From JAJYSO01 sp964495935 (GTDB lineage Bacteria; Bacteroidota; Bacteroidia; Flavobacteriales; Flavobacteriaceae), in the NCBI GenBank assembly GCA_964495935.1, contig CAZBXQ010000058.1, positions 1 through 19,826 of the forward strand: DNA of 19,826 bases. The letters run 5' to 3'. Shown here in pieces: positions 13,192 through 19,826 of the stretch. Both the position numbers and the translations under genes were made by a program. The notes under the pieces were generated by a model. That model did no database searches. It had not been told where the DNA came from and was given only the letters and a program-made list of their open reading frames with translations. How positions within the stretch are numbered: position 1 is the first letter of the stretch; each line of letters opens with the position of its first letter.

Positions 13192-14384
13192 TAGGGTTCC
13201 TGAGTATATTCTTTTTCTCCTTTCATCAACCACTCGTAAAATATGGGAAAGGCTTCGCGCCAATACAAGGCACCATGCCGACCGTGGGGATTGATCAGCT
13301 GCTCGATATCGGGATGGGCTTTTTTTTGAAGCAAATGGATTACTCGGTTGACATCATCAGTCATTTTTACAAAACTGCCGTCTTTCTTTTCGCGATTTTC
13401 ATTTTTACCCGAATAAAAGAAATAATGCTGCTGCTGAAGGGCTTTTGTATCTTTTAACTGTGTTATCTCTTCTTCAATATGGCCGTTATCCAGCCAGATC
13501 GAAGGCGAAAAAATACCGGCCCATCCAAAGGTGTCCGGATATTTCAATGCTCCGTATAAAGAAATGAGCCCGCCCAGTGAGCTCCCGGCGATTCCGGTAT
13601 TCTTCGTACCTGTCAGAGTACGGTAATGTCGATCTACATAAGGTTTTAGTGTGTTCACAATAAAAGCCAAATAGGCTTTCCCCATGACCTCGGGGTATTC
13701 GGGGGTGGGGTGGAAGTAGAATTCGGGAATCCGTTCCTTCATATCCGGGTTATGGTCAAGGGCCACGATAATTCCGGCCTCTATACGGGCATCGAGGGTT
13801 TCATCAACGGCCCATTCGATAGGGCCGATGCGCCCCCTTGAGGTAGCCTCGTCAAACAGGTGCTGCCCGTCCTGCATATAAAGCACGGGGTAGCGTTTAT
13901 CGGAAGTGGTATAGTCCCCGGGCAGGTAAATCCATATTTTCCGATACCGATCCAATTGTGGCATATAAAAGGAATCCTGTAGTACGTGAACGTTTTCAGA
14001 AGCGGTGGAGGCCGGGAAATCATCCCGCCAACCTGCTATTGCAGTCCGGATAATGGTATCGGAATAGGGTTTTGCCAATCGGGGTCCGGTCAATTTCCCT
14101 GTTGCCGTACATTCGGATTTTTGCCAGCTGCCCCGCGTGAATTTATATTCCAAACGATCTCCCGGAATGTGATCGTATTTGATTTTTATGGAATAGATGC
14201 CCGCTGCATTTTTAGAAAGCTTCATCGCCTCCTCCCCGGGATCCCAATTATTAAAGTTTCCGGAAACAAAAATATCCTCCCCCGTATGTGAGGGAGGCGT
14301 TTCGTTGACGTATAAACTCAATGTGCTTTGTCCAAAACTCATTTGGGTCATCCACAGTATTAAAAAGGTCAAGACAGACTTCAT
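13191..14384 (-). CDS. Secreted Fes/IroE-like alpha/beta-hydrolase esterase
   Basis: It likely hydrolyses an ester substrate in the periplasm, plausibly a ferric catecholate siderophore, to release iron. A signal peptide (residues 1-18, ending SFG) is followed by an N-terminal beta-sandwich resembling a starch-binding (CBM20/48-like) module with FVSGNFNNWDPGEEAMKL (39-56) and LEYKFTRGSW (78-87). The esterase D-type hydrolase domain (about 130-388) shows YPVLYMQDGQHLF (165-177), nucleophile elbow GSSLGG (Ser269) and a late His in GRHGALYW (His370). It is nine bases after the DUF4374 gene and third in the TonB receptor operon, which is the basis for the siderophore reading. A carbohydrate esterase is the alternative, because the same module pair occurs in feruloyl/acetyl esterases. 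Confidence 0.8.
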   Translation of the reverse strand: MKSVLTFLILWMTQMSFGQSTLSLYVNETPPSHTGEDIFVSGNFNNWDPGEEAMKLSKNAAGIYSIKIKYDHIPGDRLEYKFTRGSWQKSECTATGKLTGPRLAKPYSDTIIRTAIAGWRDDFPASTASENVHVLQDSFYMPQLDRYRKIWIYLPGDYTTSDKRYPVLYMQDGQHLFDEATSRGRIGPIEWAVDETLDARIEAGIIVALDHNPDMKERIPEFYFHPTPEYPEVMGKAYLAFIVNTLKPYVDRHYRTLTGTKNTGIAGSSLGGLISLYGALKYPDTFGWAGIFSPSIWLDNGHIEEEITQLKDTKALQQQHYFFYSGKNENREKKDGSFVKMTDDVNRVIHLLQKKAHPDIEQLINPHGRHGALYWREAFPIFYEWLMKGEKEYTQEP

Positions 14385-14393
14385 AAATGGGGT

Positions 14394-15698
14394 TTATTCC
14401 ACTTTAATTTTATACAGGCCGCTTACCAAACCGCCTACATCCACACCAAAGGCTTGCTCGGCAGTGTTGGTCGCCGGGTCATATAAAAAGTATCCGTTCA
14501 CATCTCCGGTAGTCGTTCCTACCCGAAGATAGATATTACCATCAATTTCGACCGCCAATTCGGCTGCCCCCTGATTTCTCCCTGCCGGAATACCATCGAT
14601 CGGGGTAAATTCCCGGGTATCGATATCTACTTTAAACAGTCGCCAAATATCCTGGGTGTTGATATTTCCATTGGGGCCTCCGGTTAAAGGCTCTAAGTTG
14701 GCTGCAACAATCATCGTTCCTTCGTGTAGAAATACACCGGTGAATTTTCCTTCATCCGAAGGATTAAAATCGGCATACGTTAATTCCCAGGTAGTATCTA
14801 TATCGGTTGAATGTGCTTTAATCCGATTGATTTTGGCTTTTCCTCCAAAAGCACTTCGGCCTTGGGTGATAAAATAGAGATCGCCGTTGCTGTCAAAATT
14901 ATACATTCTATTCTCATTGACATAGGCAATGCTCCCGGTGTTTTTCACCGTGATAGTCTTTTCCCATTTTTCGGATGCAATATCGATGACGGCAATATAG
15001 ACATCGTCATAAAAATCATCCCAAAATCCCTGTTGCCCACCTTCGGAAGAGGCATAATTGAGATCGGCAAAGAGTTTGCCTTCCTTGATGGCCAAAAACT
15101 TACGGCCTACGGAACGAAAAGTGATTCCTTCTTCATCTTTTCCCCGTTCGTGAACTGCATCGGCCAGGTCGATGGAACCGATTCGCGACAACCCTTCCGG
15201 ATCAAATTTTTGGAGCTTCAGCGGTTCGTCCATATCCCAATAAAAGCCGAGATTATCCTCAGCAATCACAAAATTTCCCGACCCCGGCATACCTTGTCCG
15301 GCAGGCAAGAATCCTGCGGTAATCACTTTTCCATCGGGTTCGACCGTCATTTTTTCTATTCCGTTGGAATTATCTTCTGTACCATATTTTTTATAAAGGG
15401 CATTTTTGTAAGGAATAAAGCCCCCCATATTATTACCTTGTAAAGACTTTTCACTGATGTTATCAACGGTTCCCGTTGGAAATTCGTCAAAAGCGGTAAC
15501 AAATCCGGCTTTGCTGCCCACGACTCGCTCGCTCAGGGTCATCAGAACATATTTATAACCTCCGTCTCCATCATCGGGAAGCTCCTGATCTTCATCTCCC
15601 CCTATGATGTCACCGGGGTCATCGCTGCTACAGGAAGTTGCAAAAACCAACCCCAGCAAGAGGAAACTAAGCGCAAATAATTTACTGATTTTCTTCAT
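14394..15698 (-). CDS. DUF4374 family lipoprotein
   Basis: This is a 434-residue lipoprotein: signal peptide with lipobox ATSC (Cys23), then an acidic Ser/Asp/Gly-rich linker (residues 24-47) and a beta-rich domain likely to form a propeller. The opening YKYVLMTLSERVVGSKAGFVTAFDEFPTG and LQGNNMGGFIPYKNALYKKY are the DUF4374 signature seen beside TonB receptors in Bacteroidota. The acidic linker after the Cys fits the lipoprotein export signal that sends proteins to the outer-membrane surface in this phylum. A surface co-receptor role for the neighbouring siderophore receptor is inferred; no catalytic motif is seen. It lies ten bases after the receptor gene and nine before the esterase, so all three are likely one transcript. 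Confidence 0.8.
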   Translation of the reverse strand: MKKISKLFALSFLLLGLVFATSCSSDDPGDIIGGDEDQELPDDGDGGYKYVLMTLSERVVGSKAGFVTAFDEFPTGTVDNISEKSLQGNNMGGFIPYKNALYKKYGTEDNSNGIEKMTVEPDGKVITAGFLPAGQGMPGSGNFVIAEDNLGFYWDMDEPLKLQKFDPEGLSRIGSIDLADAVHERGKDEEGITFRSVGRKFLAIKEGKLFADLNYASSEGGQQGFWDDFYDDVYIAVIDIASEKWEKTITVKNTGSIAYVNENRMYNFDSNGDLYFITQGRSAFGGKAKINRIKAHSTDIDTTWELTYADFNPSDEGKFTGVFLHEGTMIVAANLEPLTGGPNGNINTQDIWRLFKVDIDTREFTPIDGIPAGRNQGAAELAVEIDGNIYLRVGTTTGDVNGYFLYDPATNTAEQAFGVDVGGLVSGLYKIKVE

Positions 15699-15708
15699 GA
15701 TATCAAAT

Positions 15709-18114
15709 TTAATTAAGTGAATAACTGATTTTTAATTGAAAACTTCTACCGGCTTTTTGTACCCTATAAAAATCATAGAGCTTGGCATTGGTAATATTTT
15801 TGACTTCAACCCCGATGTGCAAGGGCAATCTTCCCAATTTATAATGGGCTCCCAAAGACACCAAGTGCTGATCGGGGATTTTAGTGGTTACATCTACCTT
15901 ACTATGCCCCCAAAGTCCCAAAAATCCATCGGGTTCCTTATCCTTGGGAATAAAATTGAGATAGAATTCCCGAACAAAATTGTAATGCGTATAGAGATTG
16001 AGGAAATCCCCCTTGCCAAACACGGCTTTAAATTCTGTATTTAAACCAAGATTATAATAGAAGAAGGGGGTGTTGCGCAGGCGTGATTTGTTTTTCCATT
16101 TATCGACCGGATCGGTAATCCCGTACATCCGGTTGTCGAGATAGGTAACGTTTCCCTGAAAACTTAAAAAACGCCATATTTTAATGTGGGCATCCATGTC
16201 AAACCCGATTCCTCTCACGTTTTCGAGATTTTGATATTGCGCATAAGGAGATTGTATGGGAACGAGGAGAATCATCCCCCGGGTCTGGCGGTAATATACC
16301 CCGGCTTCGAGTTGGTAGGTGGATTTTTGCAGGCGGTAATTCAAATTCAAATTGATACTGCGTTCGGGTTTGAGGTCGAAATTGGGAACCCGGGTATCAC
16401 TATCGCCAAAAAGCTCGTCTTGATCGGGTAATCTCCTGGCATATTCGGCAGAAATCCGCATCAGGTTTTCCCGATTGATTTCATATTTCAAACCGTCTGA
16501 AAACCCCCAGGAGGTTCCGTTTGTGCCTTGTATCTTATCCAATTCTGTGGCTACCGCCCGAAACCCGTTTACGCCTTTGGAACGATAGCCGTAAAACTTT
16601 CCGTTCAGGGTGTTGGTCAGTCGATCTTCAATCATCTCAAAGCTCCAGCCTATTCCGGCAGTTACCTTGAAATAGGTGGCCGGCAGGGTCAGAACATCAA
16701 TATCGGTATCCCTGAAGGTAATGCCTAAAGGATCTCGACCCTTTCGTTTAGAACGGGTAACAACCAGATTCCCATCCAATTTGTGTCGGAAGTTCAGATC
16801 GTAGGCCAGATTGGTCCGAGAGGTAAAATTGTTATAATTTACCCTGGAATTTGCAGCCTGCGGACTTTCCCCGATACGGTGGGGATTGGGCGTGAAATTG
16901 CCATGCCAGTCATAGCGGCCGTGGAGCGTATCAACCCGTTTTTTGATGATCTTGTTATAGGATAGGAATTGGTCAATTTTCAATTTCTTGTCAAACAAAG
17001 CTTTTTTGTAGCGCAACGACGGGATGAGGGATTGCTGATCCAGAGTAATGGCACCATATACATCCGTCATCAAGGTAGGATGTTGCTGGTCCCGATCAAT
17101 CCCGTAGGCGGCCAAACTCAGTTTTAAATCATCGACCCAGACTCGATCTTTAAGACCGATATAGGCTTCGGCATAATAACTTTTATAGCGGTTGTGGAAA
17201 AGCCGTACCTGCTCCCAGGAAGGCACTTTGGTTTCGGGATCGGGAACGCGCGCTTCTACTTTGTAATCATTGTCCGAATAATTAAAAAAGACTTCGCCCC
17301 CGGCGTACCCTCCTTTTTTCTTATCGATGTAATTTCCGATGGCCGAAATGCGATGGGTATTAAAGGATCCGATTTGATAAGAGACGTTAAAATCGTTACG
17401 GTTGTGGTTATTGGTCACTAAATTGACAGCTCCCCCAAGGGCATCTGCTCCCAAAGACACCGGTAAAACGCCTTTATATACATCGACCCGCTCCAGACTG
17501 TTGAGGGGAAGATTTGAAATGTTATAGCCGTCTCCCAAATAATCGAGAGGAATACCATCTTTAAAGTACCGTATGGATTTCCCCTGAAATCCATTGATGG
17601 ACACTTCGGTGTTATTTCCCAATCCCCCGCTTTCGCGAATCCGAATCCCGGCAGAGCGGTTCATGAGTTCGGCCACGGTTGCCGGTTCGCGGGAAACCGC
17701 TTTTACATCCACCACTTTTGCGGTCACGGTTTGTTCTTGAGCACGTTGCGTACTGCTTTTACCCTCCACGAGTACTTCATCCAACGCTGTGCGGCTTTCT
17801 TCGAGCAAAAAATTCAATTTTAGAGTTTCCCCGGATCCCAGCGCCAACCGACTTTCAATCGTCTTAAAGCCCACGGCACGGATGGTGAGCGTATAAACAC
17901 CTTCTGGAACTTGCGTGAGTTCGTAGTCGCCGTCTTCATTGGAAAAGGCAAAAAAATCGGTTCCGGCCAATTGAATCTCGGCACCCATAAAGGGAATCTC
18001 TCCATCTATCGTTACCATTCCGGAGATTGTACTGTTTTCCTGAGCATTCATGGAAAACCATACGCCTATCAACAAGCCGACAAAAAGGAGCCGGGTTTTC
18101 AGTTGAGGAAGCAT
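15709..18114 (-). CDS. TonB-dependent siderophore receptor
   Basis: This outer-membrane receptor (about 800 residues) imports a ligand using TonB energy. In order it has a signal peptide (MLPQLKTRLLFVGLL to NAQ), a carboxypeptidase-regulatory-like domain (STISGMVTIDG to FLLEE, roughly 20-105), a possible TonB box LDEVLVEG, the plug (PATVAELMNRSAGIRIRE, VYKGVLPVSLGADALGGAVN), and a 22-strand barrel ending FQLKISYSLN. The frame extends to a TTG at 18132, but the ATG at 18114 puts the signal peptide at the N-terminus and clears the operator, so it is preferred. It is first in an operon with the DUF4374 lipoprotein and esterase, and divergent from a CeuE/FatB-type binding protein. That context makes a ferric siderophore, probably catecholate, the likely ligand. 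The plug lacks the length of SusC. Confidence 0.9.
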   Translation of the reverse strand: MLPQLKTRLLFVGLLIGVWFSMNAQENSTISGMVTIDGEIPFMGAEIQLAGTDFFAFSNEDGDYELTQVPEGVYTLTIRAVGFKTIESRLALGSGETLKLNFLLEESRTALDEVLVEGKSSTQRAQEQTVTAKVVDVKAVSREPATVAELMNRSAGIRIRESGGLGNNTEVSINGFQGKSIRYFKDGIPLDYLGDGYNISNLPLNSLERVDVYKGVLPVSLGADALGGAVNLVTNNHNRNDFNVSYQIGSFNTHRISAIGNYIDKKKGGYAGGEVFFNYSDNDYKVEARVPDPETKVPSWEQVRLFHNRYKSYYAEAYIGLKDRVWVDDLKLSLAAYGIDRDQQHPTLMTDVYGAITLDQQSLIPSLRYKKALFDKKLKIDQFLSYNKIIKKRVDTLHGRYDWHGNFTPNPHRIGESPQAANSRVNYNNFTSRTNLAYDLNFRHKLDGNLVVTRSKRKGRDPLGITFRDTDIDVLTLPATYFKVTAGIGWSFEMIEDRLTNTLNGKFYGYRSKGVNGFRAVATELDKIQGTNGTSWGFSDGLKYEINRENLMRISAEYARRLPDQDELFGDSDTRVPNFDLKPERSINLNLNYRLQKSTYQLEAGVYYRQTRGMILLVPIQSPYAQYQNLENVRGIGFDMDAHIKIWRFLSFQGNVTYLDNRMYGITDPVDKWKNKSRLRNTPFFYYNLGLNTEFKAVFGKGDFLNLYTHYNFVREFYLNFIPKDKEPDGFLGLWGHSKVDVTTKIPDQHLVSLGAHYKLGRLPLHIGVEVKNITNAKLYDFYRVQKAGRSFQLKISYSLN

Positions 18115-18140
18115 TTTTCGGATCAACTTCAATTTTATTT

Positions 18141-18169
18141 TCTAATTTAATTAGAATGAGTCTAATTAA
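18141..18169. promoter_or_regulatory. Operator at the TonB receptor promoter (overlapping palindromes)
   Basis: TTAATTAGA (18147-18155), five bases and TCTAATTAA (18161-18169) form a perfect 9-bp inverted repeat. It overlaps a second perfect palindrome, TCTAATT-T-AATTAGA at 18141-18155, a 7-1-7 layout like Fur boxes. It lies just downstream of the predicted -7 box, over the transcription start region, as a repressor site would. A related repeat is at 18789-18807 before the divergent gene. The likely ligand is a Fur- or DtxR-type iron repressor (inference). Confidence 0.65.
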
Positions 18170-18181
18170 CCATTAATGCGG

Positions 18182-18211
18182 CAAACATAAGTTTTATTTC
18201 GTTCCTTAAAT
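18182..18211 (-). promoter_or_regulatory. Predicted promoter of the TonB receptor operon
   Basis: On the minus strand TATGTTTG (complement of 18182-18189) matches the Bacteroidota -7 consensus exactly. The upstream -33 element is weak: TTTA (complement of 18207-18210) lies 17 bases away. Transcription would start near 18175, immediately before the palindromic operator. Confidence 0.5.
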
Positions 18212-18750
18212 GTTATACTTAAGGAATATATACTACGTTAAAGGGAATATTTTAGGAGAAAAAAGAGGCACTTTATTAAATCAAAATTTTCTATAATGTT
18301 AAAGATCGTGTTTTACTAAAATTTCCGAGTTCTATGGTTATCGGCTGTAGCCTGATTAAACCTGTCTTTAGGTGTGAATCAAACCTTCCATAGAGATTAT
18401 TTTGAGAAAGCAACCGGCCGGTCCCATTGATCATCCCAGACTTGTTGAAATAAGCTTTATTGGAATCTTATCTAACTGCTTTTATTAAGTAACTGATAAT
18501 TTGTTAGTTGTTGTTTTTGAAGATCAGATATAATTTGAATGGGTACTCTCCTAAAAATGGTATCTCGAACGCAGTGAGAGACCTTAATCATGAACAGGAA
18601 AAAACCACTCCGAAAAAAATAATGGGAGGGCTACTTTCAGCCCGGGATCGCACGCTCCATTAAATTCATAGATTTTACAGTCGCTCTATAAAGTTAGCTC
18701 TTTTTTGTTAGTGCTGATAGCGCTCTATTTGGAATGCAGGCTAAAAACCA
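18212..18750. other. Long intergenic region of the divergent siderophore genes
   Basis: No gene is seen in these 540 bases. There is a flavobacterial-style repeat hairpin at 18559-18583: GGTATCTC, a nine-base loop and GAGAGACC, one mismatch in the 8-bp arms. A short hairpin GGGCT/AGCCC is at 18628-18643. Upstream of the plus-strand promoter only scattered short repeats are seen. The region is long for two co-regulated divergent promoters and may hold a lost gene or an untranslated RNA, for which there is no direct evidence. Confidence 0.45.
18559..18583. repeat. Short repeat-type inverted element
   Basis: GGTATCTC at 18559-18566 and GAGAGACC at 18576-18583 form 8-bp arms with one mismatch around the loop GAACGCAGT. 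Elements of the form GG(T)xTCTC...CGCxGxGAGA.CC are, from general knowledge, widespread in flavobacterial intergenic DNA. Only one copy is visible here. Confidence 0.4.
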
Positions 18751-18781
18751 TTTGCAGATCTGACAGAAAAGAATACCTTTG
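18751..18781 (+). promoter_or_regulatory. Strong predicted promoter of the siderophore-binding lipoprotein
   Basis: TTTG at 18751-18754, a 19-base spacer and TACCTTTG at 18774-18781 match the Bacteroidota sigma-factor consensus perfectly. Transcription would begin about 18788, at the first base of the operator-like repeat. Confidence 0.8.
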
Positions 18782-18788
18782 GCTAATA

Positions 18789-18807
18789 ATTTATATTCAG
18801 TCTAAAT
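18789..18807. promoter_or_regulatory. Operator at the siderophore-binding-protein promoter
   Basis: ATTTATA, spacer TTCAG and TCTAAAT form a 7-5-7 inverted repeat with a single mismatch. It has the same TCTAA half-site, five-base spacing and position after the -7 box as the repeat at 18147-18169. It starts about at the predicted transcription start, so binding there would block transcription. Confidence 0.55.
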
Positions 18808-18835
18808 AAAATTGTAATCATAACTTCAATTTCTC

Positions 18836-19786
18836 ATGAAATCCCTATCCTTATTTCTTTTTGCCTTTGTTGTGGCTACCACGCTAAGTTGTAAACATGA
18901 AAAGTCCAATACCGGCGATGGCCAGGCCGCAGAAGCGGTCAAAACCCTGACCGTTCAAACGGTACATGAGGAGGAGATCCAAGTTCCGCTTTCTCCGGAG
19001 CGCGTCGTCGTATTTGATATCGGAGCGTTGGACGTAATGGATGCTCTGGGAGTTTCCGATCGTATTGTGGCGATACCGAAGCAAGGGATTCCCGGGTATT
19101 TGCAGAAATATGAAGAAGACAACAATATAGTCAACGCCGGGGGCTTAATGGAGCCCAACTTTGAAAAAATCGATGCGGCCGATCCGGATCTAATCATCAT
19201 CGGTTTACGACAACTTAAGGATTATCAGGAATATGCCGAAATTGCTCCAACCTACTTCTACGATCTGGAGTATAAAAATTATATAGGCTCCATTGAAGAA
19301 AATGTAAAGACTCTGGGACGTATTTTTGAAGTTGAAGACCAAGCGGAAAAGCAGTGGAAAGCAGTGTATGAAAGCATTGAAAAAGGAAAAGCAAAAATCA
19401 AAAAGAGCAAGGAAGAAGCCCTTTTGGTTCTCTTTAACAACGGTAAGTTTTCGGCCTATGGCCACAATTCCCGTTTTGGTTACATCTTTGATGATTTTGG
19501 AGTTATTCCGCAAATTGAGGATATTACGGTTTCCACTCACGGAGCCTCCATTTCTTCAGAATATATCCTTGAGCATAATCCCGATATCCTTTTTGTGGTA
19601 GATCGTAATGCCGCAATAGCAGAAGGTAAAATCCAAAAAAAGGCGATTGAAAATGCTTTGATTCGACGTACCAAAGCATTTAAAAACGGGAAAGTAATTT
19701 ACCTGAGTCCGGAAACCTGGTATATTGCCGGAGGCGGAATTCAAGCACTGGAAAAGGCAATTCAGGAGACCGTGGCGGCCTATTAG
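18836..19786 (+). CDS. Siderophore-binding lipoprotein of an ABC importer (CeuE/FatB/YclQ-like)
   Basis: It captures a ferric siderophore in the periplasm and delivers it to an inner-membrane ABC permease. The 316-residue protein starts with a lipoprotein signal (lipobox TLSC, Cys19), then two lobes of the TroA-like/PF01497 fold joined by a long helix (about 150-185). Segments PERVVVFDIGALDVMDALGV, LVLFNNGKFSAYGHNSRFGYIFDDFG, THGASISSEYILEHNPDILFVVDR and LSPETWYIAGGGI are typical of the CeuE, FatB and YclQ group that binds catecholate siderophores such as petrobactin and their hydrolysis products. The permease and ATPase genes are not in the window and may follow after 19786. It is divergent from the TonB receptor operon and has its own strong promoter with an operator-like repeat. 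Confidence 0.92.
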   Translation: MKSLSLFLFAFVVATTLSCKHEKSNTGDGQAAEAVKTLTVQTVHEEEIQVPLSPERVVVFDIGALDVMDALGVSDRIVAIPKQGIPGYLQKYEEDNNIVNAGGLMEPNFEKIDAADPDLIIIGLRQLKDYQEYAEIAPTYFYDLEYKNYIGSIEENVKTLGRIFEVEDQAEKQWKAVYESIEKGKAKIKKSKEEALLVLFNNGKFSAYGHNSRFGYIFDDFGVIPQIEDITVSTHGASISSEYILEHNPDILFVVDRNAAIAEGKIQKKAIENALIRRTKAFKNGKVIYLSPETWYIAGGGIQALEKAIQETVAAY

Positions 19787-19826
19787 AGATCCCATGTTCG
19801 TTTAACTGTGTATTATAAACCTCTAT

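Noticed and set aside
14811..15443. 210-residue + strand frame inside the DUF4374 gene
   Set aside because: Antisense shadow of a gene with signal peptide, lipobox and family signature.
18628..18643. GGGCT/AGCCC hairpin as a terminator
   Set aside because: Five base pairs only, no T-run on either strand, and no gene ends nearby.

Overview
The window looks like a chromosomal segment of a member of Bacteroidota, most likely the class Flavobacteriia. The signs are -7 boxes of the TAnnTTTG type with TTTG-like -33 boxes, weak Shine-Dalgarno sequences, SusC/FepA-type TonB receptors with an N-terminal carboxypeptidase-regulatory domain, a DUF4374 lipoprotein, and a metY-metX-aspartokinase gene order. 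No rRNA, tRNA, CRISPR array or insertion sequence was seen.

Region 1 (1-3239, + strand, AT-rich) is a graveyard of polymorphic-toxin cassettes. Five C-terminal toxin tails of decreasing integrity alternate with immunity-like genes: two of family A, two of family B and one 5' stub of family A. No toxin N-terminus, transporter or transposase is visible.

Region 2 (3236-7385, - strand) is a methionine/aspartate-family operon, metY - metX - aspartokinase. The aspartokinase stops where flavobacterial homologues run on into a homoserine dehydrogenase domain, and the cassette array begins at that same base, so the junction looks like a recombination breakpoint. Upstream of metY are two consecutive methionine-rich leader ORFs. 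Each is followed by a strong intrinsic terminator and contains a 9-nt segment able to pair with the 5' arm of its own terminator. This is a tandem, apparently Met-tRNA-sensing, attenuation system and is the most interesting object here.

Region 3 (7386-9966) holds a gene-poor stretch, an S4-domain RsuA/RluB-family protein that has lost catalytic motifs (probable pseudoenzyme), a decayed MFS transporter and a DinB-family protein.

Region 4 (10068-13025, + strand) is a probable operon of an MFS transporter, a Tat-exported glycosylasparaginase and a CutC-family protein, suggesting handling of N-glycan-derived glycosyl-asparagine.

Region 5 (13191-19786) is a siderophore-iron locus. TonB receptor, DUF4374 lipoprotein and Fes/IroE-like esterase form one - strand operon. 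A CeuE/FatB-type siderophore-binding lipoprotein is transcribed divergently. Both divergent promoters carry a TTAGA-N5-TCTAA-like inverted repeat just after the -7 box, which suggests one shared, probably iron-responsive, repressor.
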